DNA of 64,000 bases, from contig JAHHIJ010000020.1 of the NCBI GenBank assembly GCA_019358985.1, positions 43,983 through 107,982 of the forward strand. Direction: 5' to 3'. The DNA is from Tolypothrix brevis GSE-NOS-MK-07-07A (GTDB lineage: Bacteria > Cyanobacteriota > Cyanobacteriia > Cyanobacteriales > Nostocaceae). This document shows, piece after piece, positions 1 through 8,672 of the stretch (the first letter of the stretch is position 1; every line of letters starts with the position of its first letter). The notes beneath the pieces are model-generated. The model was not told the origin of the DNA and ran no database searches. It worked only from the letters and a program-made list of their open reading frames with translations. A program made the translations under genes and the position numbers.

Positions 1-598
1 CTCCCTTATCAGCCGGGGAAATGATAAAAACACCCATGTCCTTTTGACTAGCTAACTGAATCGCTGGTGCATTCCGTTGGAAAAAATAGTAATAATGCAG
101 ATTGACAAATTCAAATAAATCTGTATTTATAGCTGCAAGAATTAGATCAAGGGAACCGTGAGTAGAAAAGCCTACGTGTTTGATGCGGCGATCGCACACA
201 GCTTCTTGCACTGCTTGCATACAACCGTTTTTGGATTGAACCCAGTCTAAATGCTCACTCGTATTTAAACCATGAATTCCCAGACAATCCACATAATCTA
301 GCTTTAATCGCGTCAGAGATTCATCAATATGCCGACGCATGGTGTCAGCATCGGGCGTGGGAGGAATTTTGGTAGTAATATGAAGCTGATTTCTGGGTAT
401 TTGTCCCGCAATCAACGCTGCACCAAGATATTCCTCACTGTTGCCATAGCCTTTGGCAGTTTCTATATGATTAATTCCATTTGCGATCGCTTTTTGGATC
501 GTTAAGAGCGCATTTTCCTCCGAAGCCAAGTAACGCATTGTCCCCAAGGAAAGCACCGAAAGGCGCAAATTTGTTTTTCCAAAACGCCGATATTGCAT
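1..598 (-). CDS. Aldo/keto reductase, partial (C-terminus beyond window)
   Basis: The reverse strand reads from an ATG at 598 without a stop to base 1, so about 199 N-terminal residues are present and the C-terminus is cut by the window edge. The start MQYRRFGKTNLRLSVLSLGT is typical of NAD(P)H-dependent aldo/keto reductases. Further matches are an ETAKGYGNSEEYLG segment carrying the catalytic Tyr and a TTKIPP segment carrying the Lys of the catalytic tetrad, followed by a DYVDCLGIHGL barrel strand. Relatives in cyanobacteria often carry a C-terminal ferredoxin-like domain, which cannot be checked here. Substrate unknown. A tandem palindromic repeat array lies directly upstream. Confidence 0.85.
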   Translation of the reverse strand, partial: MQYRRFGKTNLRLSVLSLGTMRYLASEENALLTIQKAIANGINHIETAKGYGNSEEYLGAALIAGQIPRNQLHITTKIPPTPDADTMRRHIDESLTRLKLDYVDCLGIHGLNTSEHLDWVQSKNGCMQAVQEAVCDRRIKHVGFSTHGSLDLILAAINTDLFEFVNLHYYYFFQRNAPAIQLASQKDMGVFIISPADKG

Positions 599-632
599 AT
601 TTTAGATCATATCCGGTAAATTACTTACAACG

Positions 633-782
633 TAAAGACGTTCCGCCGGAACGTCTCTAGGACGGATTGCTAGTAAAGACGTTCCGCCGGAACGTCTCTA
701 GGACGGATTGCTAGTAAAGACGTTCCGCCGGAACGTCTCTAGGACGGATTGCCGGCGGAACGTCTCTACGACGGATTGCTAG
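633..782. repeat. 41-bp tandem palindromic repeat array
   Basis: Three full 41-bp units begin at 633, 674 and 715 and a half unit ends at 782. Each unit contains the palindrome GACGTTCCGCCGGAACGTC followed by a spacer ending GGATTGCTAG. The last CTAG of the array supplies the stop codon of the neighbouring minus-strand gene. A diverged single copy of the palindrome occurs at 41426-41450. Intergenic palindromic repeats of this kind are common in cyanobacteria. The array could also act as a transcription stop between the two flanking minus-strand genes. Confidence 0.9.
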
Positions 783-1273
783 CTGTCAGGACCGAAGCGC
801 TTGATCAAATCTTCGGGACGAAGATTGGAAATAAATTCGCGAAACGCTTGCTGTTCGGCTTCATCAGCATCGCGATCCACGGGGATGGAAGCATTAGCGA
901 TCACCTCTTCCATAACCCAGATAGGAGCGTTGGTACGCAGAGCGACGGCGATCGCATCGCTGGGACGCGCATCAATTTCTTTTTTGACATCCCCTTGCTG
1001 GACAATCAAAGCTGCATAAAATGTGTCCTTTTGTAGCGAATGGATAATGACTTTTTCTAAAGTCATATTCCATAGTTCTAGAATATTCGCGATCAAATCG
1101 TGGGTTAAGGGTCTGGGAGGCTTTTGATTCTCCAGCGCACCCATAATTGCCCTAGCCTGTTCTTGACCAATATAAATTGGCAAAGCGCGGCGATCTGAAG
1201 CATCTTTCAAAAGTACAATTGGGCTGCGGGTGATAGCATCTAATGCTATGCCAGCGACTTTCATTTCAATCAT
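779..1273 (-). CDS. Bifunctional nuclease (BFN/DUF151) domain protein
   Basis: This 164-residue protein has the BFN/DUF151 fold over most of its length. The visible family features are the start MKVAGIALD, the LPIYIGQEQARAI segment, RPLTHDLI, and ARPSDAIAVALR in the second half, followed by the acidic tail usual in cyanobacterial members. Plant and cyanobacterial relatives have been reported to have nuclease activity on RNA and DNA; the exact cellular role here is unknown. An ATG three codons inside the called start (MKVAGI) is an equally plausible initiation site. The stop codon lies within the adjacent repeat array, so the repeat abuts the C-terminus. Confidence 0.85.
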   Translation of the reverse strand: MIEMKVAGIALDAITRSPIVLLKDASDRRALPIYIGQEQARAIMGALENQKPPRPLTHDLIANILELWNMTLEKVIIHSLQKDTFYAALIVQQGDVKKEIDARPSDAIAVALRTNAPIWVMEEVIANASIPVDRDADEAEQQAFREFISNLRPEDLIKRFGPDS

Positions 1274-1613
1274 TGGCGAAGCCTCTACAATCTTTTGAGC
1301 GCTTGGTAACTATGTGATAAATAGTACCCATTATCGACGAGGACGGCGAAAAGAATAAACATAGGCGTTTGTTTTCTATAATCACTTCTATTAAACTCCC
1401 TGCTAGTGGTGAATGCTCCTGGCAATTCAAATCGGTGTATTTCAACAATAATCTTCTTAACCAAGTATGGCTTGTAAATGATATAAATGTCTTGATTACT
1501 TTATGCAATAAATTGTCTAAAATGATACTCATGAGTTGGAAATTATTGTGAGAATTACGAATTGATTTAAGTCAAAATTAGGCAATAAATAGAGTTAGTT
1601 TTGCGAAAAAGCC
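1274..1613. other. Gene-free stretch, divergent promoter region
   Basis: This AT-rich interval separates the minus-strand BFN gene from the plus-strand riboflavin synthase gene and should hold both promoters. The two short open frames that cross it have no recognisable features. I see no FMN riboswitch fold and no clear repeat. Confidence 0.5.
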
Positions 1614-2285
1614 GTGTTTACAGGATTAATCCAGTCATTAGGAACTATCAAACCTTTGGGGGGCGATTCTTGGCAAATTACATGTCTACCCCAGTCACCT
1701 GAGTTAATTATGCAAGATTTAGCTTGTGGTGACAGTATTGCCGTGGATGGTGTTTGCCTAACGGTAGAAAAAATTTTAAAATCGGGATTTGTCGCCACCG
1801 CTTCCCCAGAAACTCTTCGCCGCACGACTTTGAGTCAACAATCAGACCAGAAGTATGTTAACTTAGAAGCGTCGCTGCGAGTAGGCAGCAAAATCGGCGG
1901 TCATTTTGTCATGGGTCATGTGGACGGCACAGGACGAATGCAAGCGGTAGAACAAACTGCAAGTTCCTGGGAAATGACTTTTATCGCAGAAAGTGCGATC
2001 GCTCGCTACATTGTCCCCAAAGGCAGCATCGCCGTCAACGGCATCAGCCTGACAGTCGCCGAATATGAACCAGAAATTTCGCAATTCAAAGTGGCAGTTA
2101 TTCCCCTCACCTATGCCGAAACTAATCTCCGCTATCTCCTTCCCGGCAGTTTGGTTAATCTCGAAGGAGATATTCTCGGCAAATACGTGGAAAAATTGCT
2201 TTATCCCGGCAAGCAACATACAATGAATGATACCAGCTTTGATGAAATTACACCCTCATTTTTAGGCGAACACGGGTATTTGTAA
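1614..2285 (+). CDS. ribE: Riboflavin synthase, alpha chain
   Basis: The enzyme converts two molecules of 6,7-dimethyl-8-ribityllumazine into riboflavin and a pyrimidinedione in the cytoplasm. The 223 residues consist of two lumazine-binding barrel repeats. The first begins at the diagnostic N-terminus MFTGLIQ and the second near residue 100 with the FVMGHVDGTGRM segment. CGDSIAVDGVCLTV and GSIAVNGISLTV mark equivalent positions of the two repeats. Start is GTG at 1614, chosen because MFTGLI is the invariant family start. Length is close to the usual 200-220 residues. It stands alone with no other rib gene beside it, as is common in cyanobacteria. Confidence 0.95.
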   Translation: MFTGLIQSLGTIKPLGGDSWQITCLPQSPELIMQDLACGDSIAVDGVCLTVEKILKSGFVATASPETLRRTTLSQQSDQKYVNLEASLRVGSKIGGHFVMGHVDGTGRMQAVEQTASSWEMTFIAESAIARYIVPKGSIAVNGISLTVAEYEPEISQFKVAVIPLTYAETNLRYLLPGSLVNLEGDILGKYVEKLLYPGKQHTMNDTSFDEITPSFLGEHGYL

Positions 2286-2286
2286 T

Positions 2287-2375
2287 TAGGAGAAGGGGAA
2301 AGGGGAAAGGGGAAAGGGTAAGAAAGAAGAAATATTTCTCCCCCTGCCTCCCCTGCTCCCCCTGCCCCCCTGCCT
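2287..2375. repeat. Low-complexity G/A-rich and C-rich tandem tracts
   Basis: Repeats of GGGGAAA are followed by CCCCTGCC/CTCCCC units between two convergent genes. The same CCCCTGCT-type units appear inside the NRPS coding sequence at 25462-25556 and 28871-28909, so this simple repeat family is mobile or prone to expansion in this genome. Confidence 0.8.
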
Positions 2376-4034
2376 CTAACTTCCCGGTTGCCCAATTACT
2401 CGCGCTGTCTGTGTAGCTTTAATCAACTGACTGAGAGCGCTGTCTAATTCTACACCTGGGTCAATTGCAACCCAGCCTTGGGATGTGAGGTGACGCACTT
2501 CAAAGTGCAGGTGGGGACCTGTGGAATTGCCGGTGCTGCCAACTCGTCCAATTACAGTTCCTTGTTGCACCAACTGACCAGGTTGGACGAAGATTTCTGA
2601 CATGTGACCGTAGAGAGTTTGTTGAGCGGAAGTGTGATTCAAAATAACAGTTAAACCATAACCGCCTACCCAATCAGCAATTTCCACTTGACCAGTAGCA
2701 GCTGCTAAAATTGGTGTTCCCATCGCTGCACCCAAATCTGTACCGGCGTGGAAACGCCGATCGCCTGTAATTGGATGCACTCGCCAACCAAACAATGATG
2801 TAATTGGTGAGGGAATAGATAACGGGAACATCATTCCCCCAGGATTAGCCGCGATCGCACCAGTATAAGGAATTTGTGGTAATGCTGATGCTAGGGGAAT
2901 GTCATATGCTACAGTGCTGTCGCGGGGTGCCGTATTATCAGCGGTCATTGGTGCTGATAATTCCCCAGATACGGGGGCGATCGCACTCGAACCAACTATG
3001 GGGTTAGTATTGAGACTGCCGACATTGGGGATAAATCGATTCGGACGAAAAGCGCTTTTGCTGACATTAGAAGCAACTGACTTTTCACGCCAACTGCCAT
3101 TGTTAAGATTAATTGGACCAACCCGCGTTCTCCGCCATCCTGTGTTATTCTCTTCACTTGCAAGACGGCGTGATGATGAAACGCTAGCGATCGCAGTTGT
3201 TGCTTGACTTCTTCTAATCCAACTCGGCGCTTGTTTACCTGTTACGTCGTTATTAGAATCAGCAACACGTTGATTTCCATAAGGAGTAATCGGTATTTTC
3301 GCGCAAATACCATTCGCACCTTGGGCTAAAATGGTTCGGCAACCGCTAGAGCGTTCTGTGAGTACTACAGAATTCGGTGCTTGATAATTCGTCCCATCGT
3401 TTTTATAATCGTTGGGGTCGATATAGGCGTTATTGTAATCCTTTTTGCCCTCTGTTCCACTACTTGGTGGTCGCGAAACTTCTGAGGGTCTTTCTATGGT
3501 GCTAGAATTGCTAGATGTGGCTTCAGAATCTTCTTGTCTAATTCTTACAGGCTTAACCCGCGAAGCTTCTACCTGCCGTCTGAAGCGTCTAGCGGTAGTG
3601 TCAGGTTCAGAAGTCTCAACACTTGGTCTTGAGCGTCTGATAAGTGTTACAGGCTCTTCAGACTCGCTTTGAGACGTTGAACGTCTAACTGGTGAGACTT
3701 TTGAAACTTCTGTTTTATTGCGTAGTCGCTTTTTGAGTCTAGCTCGACGCTCAGAAAAATCCGGTGTCGATTCTACACTAGTTACAGTGCGATCGCGCAC
3801 AACCTCTTTTTTAACTGGATTTGTCACTACTGGCTGTGAATTTTCGACAGTAGGAACGATATTATCTATTGATGTGTCTACCTGAGCATAAACAAAGCCA
3901 CCGCTGAGGAAGCTGAAACTACTTAACCAACACAGACTCTGTGCTGGTAAAGAAGATGCTAAACGTTTTGTCACAAGATATCGCTGCAATAAGTTGTGCA
4001 AACGGCGATCGCTTTTTTGATTGCGTTGCGTCAT
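2376..4034 (-). CDS. M23-family peptidase (peptidoglycan endopeptidase-like)
   Basis: This 552-residue exported protein has a C-terminal LytM/M23 zinc peptidase domain at about residues 405-525. Zinc ligands are visible as His and Asp in HAGTDLG near residue 430 and the HxH of GPHLHFEV near residue 510, with YGHMS between them, so the site looks complete and active rather than of the degenerate EnvC type. An N-terminal hydrophobic stretch around residues 33-51 is a likely signal or anchor. Residues 60-330 are low-complexity, Ser/Arg/Thr-rich and probably disordered, spanning the periplasm. Likely role: peptidoglycan cleavage during growth or division. The long basic linker is typical for filamentous cyanobacteria. 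Confidence 0.9.
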   Translation of the reverse strand: MTQRNQKSDRRLHNLLQRYLVTKRLASSLPAQSLCWLSSFSFLSGGFVYAQVDTSIDNIVPTVENSQPVVTNPVKKEVVRDRTVTSVESTPDFSERRARLKKRLRNKTEVSKVSPVRRSTSQSESEEPVTLIRRSRPSVETSEPDTTARRFRRQVEASRVKPVRIRQEDSEATSSNSSTIERPSEVSRPPSSGTEGKKDYNNAYIDPNDYKNDGTNYQAPNSVVLTERSSGCRTILAQGANGICAKIPITPYGNQRVADSNNDVTGKQAPSWIRRSQATTAIASVSSSRRLASEENNTGWRRTRVGPINLNNGSWREKSVASNVSKSAFRPNRFIPNVGSLNTNPIVGSSAIAPVSGELSAPMTADNTAPRDSTVAYDIPLASALPQIPYTGAIAANPGGMMFPLSIPSPITSLFGWRVHPITGDRRFHAGTDLGAAMGTPILAAATGQVEIADWVGGYGLTVILNHTSAQQTLYGHMSEIFVQPGQLVQQGTVIGRVGSTGNSTGPHLHFEVRHLTSQGWVAIDPGVELDSALSQLIKATQTARVIGQPGS

Positions 4035-4181
4035 TTGTTAAAGTGCGTGCTGTGTGTAATTATACTGAAAATTGGGCATTGGGCAATTTGAGGAGGGGGA
4101 AAGGGGGAAAAATATCATGAGTGATTTAAATAACTCTTTATTTCCATACCTTTACCCTTTCCCCTTTACCCTTTTCCCCTC

Positions 4182-4994
4182 TTAAAATCCCCCTAGTCCC
4201 TTATAACCCAAACTGATTGTACCGGGTTGAAGACAAATTTCTGGTGTTATTACTGCTTTGGTATCATAAGTTTCCATCTTGATTCGTAGTTCCCCTGTAG
4301 AAGTTACACCTACAACAGTCCCCGAATGATTTTTGATGTCTACTTTATCGCCCATATTCGTCAGCAAATTTAGATAATCTGACAATAGTATATTTACTCC
4401 TTTTTCACAAAGGCACTCAACACCAGATTCTATTCCTAACAAAACCTCCAAAGCTAGCATTTCCAGAGAATCAATTACACCTTTTTGCTCTTTCGCTTGC
4501 CAGAATTTCAGATTGATTCCGGTTTCTGGTACAGAGTTTGACCAGTTAATGCCTACACCAACCACTGCTTGTGTGATTTTTCCTTTGTGTACCTTGGTTT
4601 CAGTCAAAATGCCGCCTAGTTTACGGCTACTTAAGACTAAATCATTGGGCCATTTAATTCCGACATTCACGCCACATTTTTGCAATTGTTTCGCAATTCC
4701 CCAACAAAGTGCCAAGGTTAATTGGTAGCTGTTGCTTGCCTCTAGTTGCGGAGCTATAGCCACTGAAAGATACAATCCCCCACCAGGAGAACTCCATTGA
4801 CGCCCCCATTGTCCGCGTCCTGCTGTTTGAGAAGTCGCAATTACTACACATCCAGAAGCTGCGCCTTGTTCTAGCAAGTTCCACGCAGTAACGTTTGTAG
4901 AGGCTACGGTGTCAAAAACATGTAGAGACAATGGTAAATATTTATGCTGACGCCGACGGAGGGCGGTTTCTAAGTGTTGCCGATCAAATTCCAC
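4182..4994 (-). CDS. birA: Biotin--[acetyl-CoA-carboxylase] ligase
   Basis: The enzyme activates biotin with ATP and attaches it to the biotin carboxyl carrier protein of acetyl-CoA carboxylase. The protein is 270 residues, without the N-terminal DNA-binding domain of bifunctional BirA, so it should be a ligase only. Visible motifs are VASTNVTAW (substrate-binding strand), the biotinyl-AMP binding loop GRGQWGRQW, GGLYLSVA, and KWPNDLV with the conserved Lys. A small C-terminal SH3-like domain follows (GTVVGVTSTGELRI). The start matches family length. It is divergent from the plus-strand gene at 5071 with a short shared promoter region. Confidence 0.93.
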   Translation of the reverse strand: MEFDRQHLETALRRRQHKYLPLSLHVFDTVASTNVTAWNLLEQGAASGCVVIATSQTAGRGQWGRQWSSPGGGLYLSVAIAPQLEASNSYQLTLALCWGIAKQLQKCGVNVGIKWPNDLVLSSRKLGGILTETKVHKGKITQAVVGVGINWSNSVPETGINLKFWQAKEQKGVIDSLEMLALEVLLGIESGVECLCEKGVNILLSDYLNLLTNMGDKVDIKNHSGTVVGVTSTGELRIKMETYDTKAVITPEICLQPGTISLGYKGLGGF

Positions 4995-5070
4995 ATTCCT
5001 TACCTAAATCCCGTTGTACAAGTTAACATTAATTGGCTGAAGTTGATTTTCTGTTGAGGTTTGGTGTAAG

Positions 5071-5871
5071 ATGCACACTTGGCACTGGCGCACTTGGGAA
5101 GAACTTCCCTACTTGACTTGCAGTCTATTGGAAGGTTTCCCTCACGGTTTTTTCACTTCTCAGTTTTGGTCACTTTCTCTGCAAGAGTTGACTCATGTTT
5201 TAGAACCAGAAGCATCTAATTCTTATCGCTTAAAACAGGTTCATGGCAACATTGTCGTCACACCTCAAGAAATTACCAGCAAGTTAAGTGCGGGTGGAAA
5301 TGATATTGAAGGAGAAGGTGATTCTGCCCTGGTATTGGGAGACGGTTTGATGAGCGAACAACCCCTACAAGCGTTGTGGGTAGCTAGCGCTGATTGTACA
5401 CCGGTGCTGATTGCCGATGAAAAGACTCTGCAAGTGGCAGCACTACATGCAGGTTGGCGGGGTACGGCATCTAAGATTGTACCGCAAGCGATCGCCCGAT
5501 TGATTGCCCAAGGCAGCAAAATCGAAAATTTGCGAATTGCCCTCGGTCCTGCCATCGCTGGTGAAGTATACCAAGTTTCAGAACAGGTAGCAGCAGAAAT
5601 AGGCGCAACCATTATACCACATAATGATGAAAAAACTATTATTGATGCCATGTATCAGCTACCAAATTCACCTTTATTACCCGATCCAAATCCTGGAAGA
5701 GTGCGGTTAGATGTGCGACAGGTAAATGCTTTACAGATGGAAATGTTGGGAATTGCATCTGAACAAATAGCGATCGCACCTTATTGTACCTTTCAAAGCC
5801 CAAATTATTTCTTTTCTTATCGCCGCGAGAAACAAAAGAAAGTCCAATGGTCGGGAATCGTCAGCAGATGA
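5071..5871 (+). CDS. pgeF: PgeF/YlmD-type purine nucleoside phosphorylase-like protein (former laccase-domain DUF152)
   Basis: The 266-residue protein carries all hallmark motifs of the family: LKQVHGN near residue 55, SADCTPVLIAD near 107, and HAGWRGT near 126, which together supply the two His and one Cys zinc ligands. Family members were once called polyphenol oxidases. Characterised members act as purine nucleoside phosphorylases/adenosine deaminases or, in E. coli, remove wrong residues from peptidoglycan precursors (PgeF). Which activity applies here cannot be told from sequence. The C-terminal NYFFSYRRE segment is also conserved. Monocistronic appearance. Confidence 0.88.
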   Translation: MHTWHWRTWEELPYLTCSLLEGFPHGFFTSQFWSLSLQELTHVLEPEASNSYRLKQVHGNIVVTPQEITSKLSAGGNDIEGEGDSALVLGDGLMSEQPLQALWVASADCTPVLIADEKTLQVAALHAGWRGTASKIVPQAIARLIAQGSKIENLRIALGPAIAGEVYQVSEQVAAEIGATIIPHNDEKTIIDAMYQLPNSPLLPDPNPGRVRLDVRQVNALQMEMLGIASEQIAIAPYCTFQSPNYFFSYRREKQKKVQWSGIVSR

Positions 5872-5974
5872 AGCGATCGCTTTTATAATTTAAAAGTCTG
5901 TCTGCGAATTGCTCAAGTCTTGAGTTTTGCTATCTTACGATTAGCCATAGACAAAAAATTAGTAAAATTCTTTC

Positions 5975-6835
5975 ATGCGTCGAGACTCCATATTTTACAA
6001 ACTGTTTCAACAATCCCCCAGTTTACTATTTGAATTATTGACAAATCCTCCAATAAATGCAGATAGTTATCGTTTTGATTCAGTTGCTGTCAAGGAACCT
6101 AAATTTGAAATCGATGGAGTATTTCTCCCACCAGAAAACGAAAGTCCGGGTGTTGTATATTTCTGTGAGGTGCAATTCCAGAAAGACGAAAGGCTATATG
6201 AAAGGGTATTTGCAGAATCTTCATTGTATTTCTACCGTAACCGCGACAGATTTAGTGATTGGCAAGTAGTCATAATTTACCCATCGCGCAGTATCGAACA
6301 AAGTGATATTTATCCCCATCGCTCATTTCTGAATGGTGAACAAGTGTATCGTGTTTATCTAGATGAGTTGGGAGATATTCGTCAATTACCTGTGTGGGTA
6401 GCGTTGATGGTATTAACTACGATAGATGAAGAACAAGCACCCCAAGAAGCAAGGTATTTGTTAACAAGAACCCGTCAAGAAGTACCATCTCCATCAAGTA
6501 TCGCCATAATAGAAATATTAACAACGATAATGGTGTACAAGTTTGAACAATTAAGCCGAATGGAGGTAGAAGAGATGTTAGGAATTACACTCAAGCAAAC
6601 GCGAGTTTACAGGGAAATTAAGGAAGAGGGACGAGAAGAAGGACGAGAAGAAGGACGACAGGAAGAGGCTGCTAATCTTGTGATTCGATTGCTAACTAAG
6701 CGATTTGGAGTACTTACCCAGGAAACGCGATCGCACATTTCCAGCTATAGTTTGCCTGTTCTGGAAGATTTGAGTGAGGCACTGTTAGATTTTACTAGTG
6801 TGGCTGATTTACAGGCTTGGTTAGTAACACGTTGA
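5975..6835 (+). CDS. DUF2887/Rpn-like PD-(D/E)XK nuclease family protein
   Basis: This 286-residue protein belongs to the cyanobacterial DUF2887 group of Rpn/transposase_31-like predicted nucleases. The start MRRDSIFYKLFQQSP, an EIDGVF segment with the catalytic Asp near residue 48, and YFCEVQFQ with the E-x-Q pair near residue 65 fit a PD-(D/E)XK core. The C-terminal part (residues 230-286, LLTKRFGVLT...LPVLEDLSEALLDF) is a DUF4351-type tail. Between them is a charged EEGREEGREEGR repeat encoded by a short DNA tandem repeat. The family is linked to recombination and often multiplies in cyanobacterial genomes; a remnant of a related gene lies at 63409-63530. Confidence 0.85.
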   Translation: MRRDSIFYKLFQQSPSLLFELLTNPPINADSYRFDSVAVKEPKFEIDGVFLPPENESPGVVYFCEVQFQKDERLYERVFAESSLYFYRNRDRFSDWQVVIIYPSRSIEQSDIYPHRSFLNGEQVYRVYLDELGDIRQLPVWVALMVLTTIDEEQAPQEARYLLTRTRQEVPSPSSIAIIEILTTIMVYKFEQLSRMEVEEMLGITLKQTRVYREIKEEGREEGREEGRQEEAANLVIRLLTKRFGVLTQETRSHISSYSLPVLEDLSEALLDFTSVADLQAWLVTR

Positions 6836-6848
6836 TCAAAAAGAAAAT

Positions 6849-7544
6849 ATGCCAATTAAACTTTACGATTTAGCTGGAGCAGAGGACGATTGCCGCTTTA
6901 GTCCCTTTTGTTGGCAAGTCAAGATGGCTTTAAAACACAAAGGACTGGATGCGGAAGAAATTCCTTGGCGGTTTACAGAGAAAGAGGCGATCGCTTTTTC
7001 CGGGCAAGGATTGGTTCCTGTCTTGGTTGATGGCGAGAAAATTGTAAATGATAGTTGGGAAATTGCTCATTATTTGGAAACAACTTATGGCGATCGCCCA
7101 AGTTTATTTAACGGGAAGGTTGGCGAATCGGGGGCTTTATTCATCAAGTTTTGGTCTGCACAAGCTATTAATCTACTGATTTTCCGGATTATTCTCTCAG
7201 ATTTGTTTGAGAGTTTACACGAAAAGGACAAAGCCTATTTTCGCGAAAGCCGAGAGAAGCTTTTAGGAATGACGCTGGAAGAATTTGCAACACCCAATGA
7301 TGCAACCATAACTGCTTTGCAAACCGCGTTATCTCCTCTGAGGAAAATTGTGGAACGTCAGCCTTATTTAGGTGGCGATCAACCTTATTTTGGTGACTAT
7401 ATTGCCTTTGGACAATTTCAATGGGCAAGATCAGTCAGTCCAATTCAGTTGATCGCCAAAGACGATCCAATTTATAATTGGCGCGATCGCTTGCTGGATG
7501 CTTTCGATGGTTATGCTCGCAATACATCTGGTTACGCAGTCTAA
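6849..7544 (+). CDS. Glutathione S-transferase family protein
   Basis: The 231-residue protein has an N-terminal thioredoxin-fold GST domain. Evidence is MPIKLYDLAG, the SPFCWQVKMALKHKGL segment with the possible catalytic Ser/Cys region, VPVLVDG (the cis-Pro loop) and NDSWEIAHYLE, which binds the glutathione gamma-glutamyl group. An all-helical C-terminal domain follows. The sequence is closer to the LigE/beta-etherase-like subgroup than to phi or beta GSTs, judged only from motif spacing. It starts 13 bp after the DUF2887 gene, so the two may be cotranscribed. Substrate unknown. Confidence 0.82.
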   Translation: MPIKLYDLAGAEDDCRFSPFCWQVKMALKHKGLDAEEIPWRFTEKEAIAFSGQGLVPVLVDGEKIVNDSWEIAHYLETTYGDRPSLFNGKVGESGALFIKFWSAQAINLLIFRIILSDLFESLHEKDKAYFRESREKLLGMTLEEFATPNDATITALQTALSPLRKIVERQPYLGGDQPYFGDYIAFGQFQWARSVSPIQLIAKDDPIYNWRDRLLDAFDGYARNTSGYAV

Positions 7545-7610
7545 AAATTCAGTAAGAACGGGATTCACGACTTCTAGAAATAACATTACTACTTTTAGAG
7601 GCAGGTCTAA

Positions 7611-8672
7611 ATGGTTCATAAAATTGCCTTGTTCAATCACAAAGGTGGTGTCAGTAAGACCACAACGACTTTTAACTTAGGTTGGATGCTTGCTTCAAAA
7701 GGTAAGAGAGTTATTCTTGTAGATACTGATCCTCAATGTAATCTAACAGGAATAGCTCTCAAAGAAGAAACTGAAGATGACGAGGCAAGGATAGAAAACA
7801 TCTACAACACACATTCAAATATCAAAACTGGCTTGGCTCCTGCTTTTGAGTCACAGCCACGGGCTATTGAAGCTGTAGATTGTATTCCGATAGAAGGACA
7901 AGAAGGTTTATTTTTATTACCTGGTCATGTTGGCTTTGCTGAATACGAAGTAACATTAGGCATCGCGCAGGAACTCAGTCGATCAATTCAGACACTCAAA
8001 AACTTGCCAGGTGCTATTTCTGATCTCTTGGAAAAAACTGCTAATAAATTTAATGCTGACTATATTCTGATTGATATGAGTCCAAGTTTAGGAGCCATAA
8101 ATCAGAACTTACTAATGACAAGTGACTTTTTCTTAGTGCCTACAAATGCTGATTTTATCTCTGTGATGGCAATTGATTCTCTGTCTAGAATTTTATCAAA
8201 GTGGTGTGCTTGGGCAAGGATGGCAAGCGTAAACCCTATATTAAAGGAAGCTGTTTATCCATTTCCAGAATTTACCTTGAAATTTTTAGGAACTATAGTT
8301 CAAAACTATAGAATTATTAGGGGTAAAGAAACAGCAGCATTTCAAACATGGATAGAAAAAATAGAGAATACAGTTACTGATAAACTAGTACCAGTTCTAG
8401 AGCGAAATAATCTGTTATTACCAAAGCAAGTTTATACCGAGCAGGGTATGAATGATAGTTTTACCCTGACAAAAATTCCTAATGTTAGCAGCTTAATTGC
8501 TCTATCACAGGGACACAGTACACCAGTTTATGCTCTAACATCTGAACAATTAAACCAGAAAGGCATAGTATTAGAAGCTAATCAAAGAAAGCAAAATGAA
8601 TTTAGAGAAACTTTTTCTGACTTAGCAGATAAAATTATTGCATTATCATCCAGCTATGCAGTCAGCGCTTGA
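7611..8672 (+). CDS. ParA/MinD-like ATPase, partner of HEPN gene
   Basis: The 353-residue protein is a P-loop ATPase of the ParA group. The deviant Walker A is NHKGGVSKTTTT near residues 7-17, with both signature lysines. It is followed by VILVDTDPQCNLTG (Walker A') and ILIDMSPSLGAINQNLL (Walker B region, with the switch). The third Gly of the usual KGGVGKTT is Ser. Members of this type occur outside partition loci, and no parB or parS-like site is visible nearby. The stop codon overlaps the next gene by 17 bp, which argues for coupled translation and a joint function with the HEPN protein. Confidence 0.88.
   Translation: MVHKIALFNHKGGVSKTTTTFNLGWMLASKGKRVILVDTDPQCNLTGIALKEETEDDEARIENIYNTHSNIKTGLAPAFESQPRAIEAVDCIPIEGQEGLFLLPGHVGFAEYEVTLGIAQELSRSIQTLKNLPGAISDLLEKTANKFNADYILIDMSPSLGAINQNLLMTSDFFLVPTNADFISVMAIDSLSRILSKWCAWARMASVNPILKEAVYPFPEFTLKFLGTIVQNYRIIRGKETAAFQTWIEKIENTVTDKLVPVLERNNLLLPKQVYTEQGMNDSFTLTKIPNVSSLIALSQGHSTPVYALTSEQLNQKGIVLEANQRKQNEFRETFSDLADKIIALSSSYAVSA

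Noticed and set aside
1266..1532. 88-residue open frame on the minus strand between BFN and ribE genes
   Set aside because: No recognisable motifs, covers the whole promoter interval, and composition is that of AT-rich non-coding DNA.
1560..1613. FMN riboswitch in front of ribE
   Set aside because: The leader is short and lacks the conserved RFN-element motifs.
7611..8672. ParA-like gene as a plasmid or chromosome partition locus
   Set aside because: No ParB gene or parS-like repeats nearby, and the partner gene is a HEPN protein.
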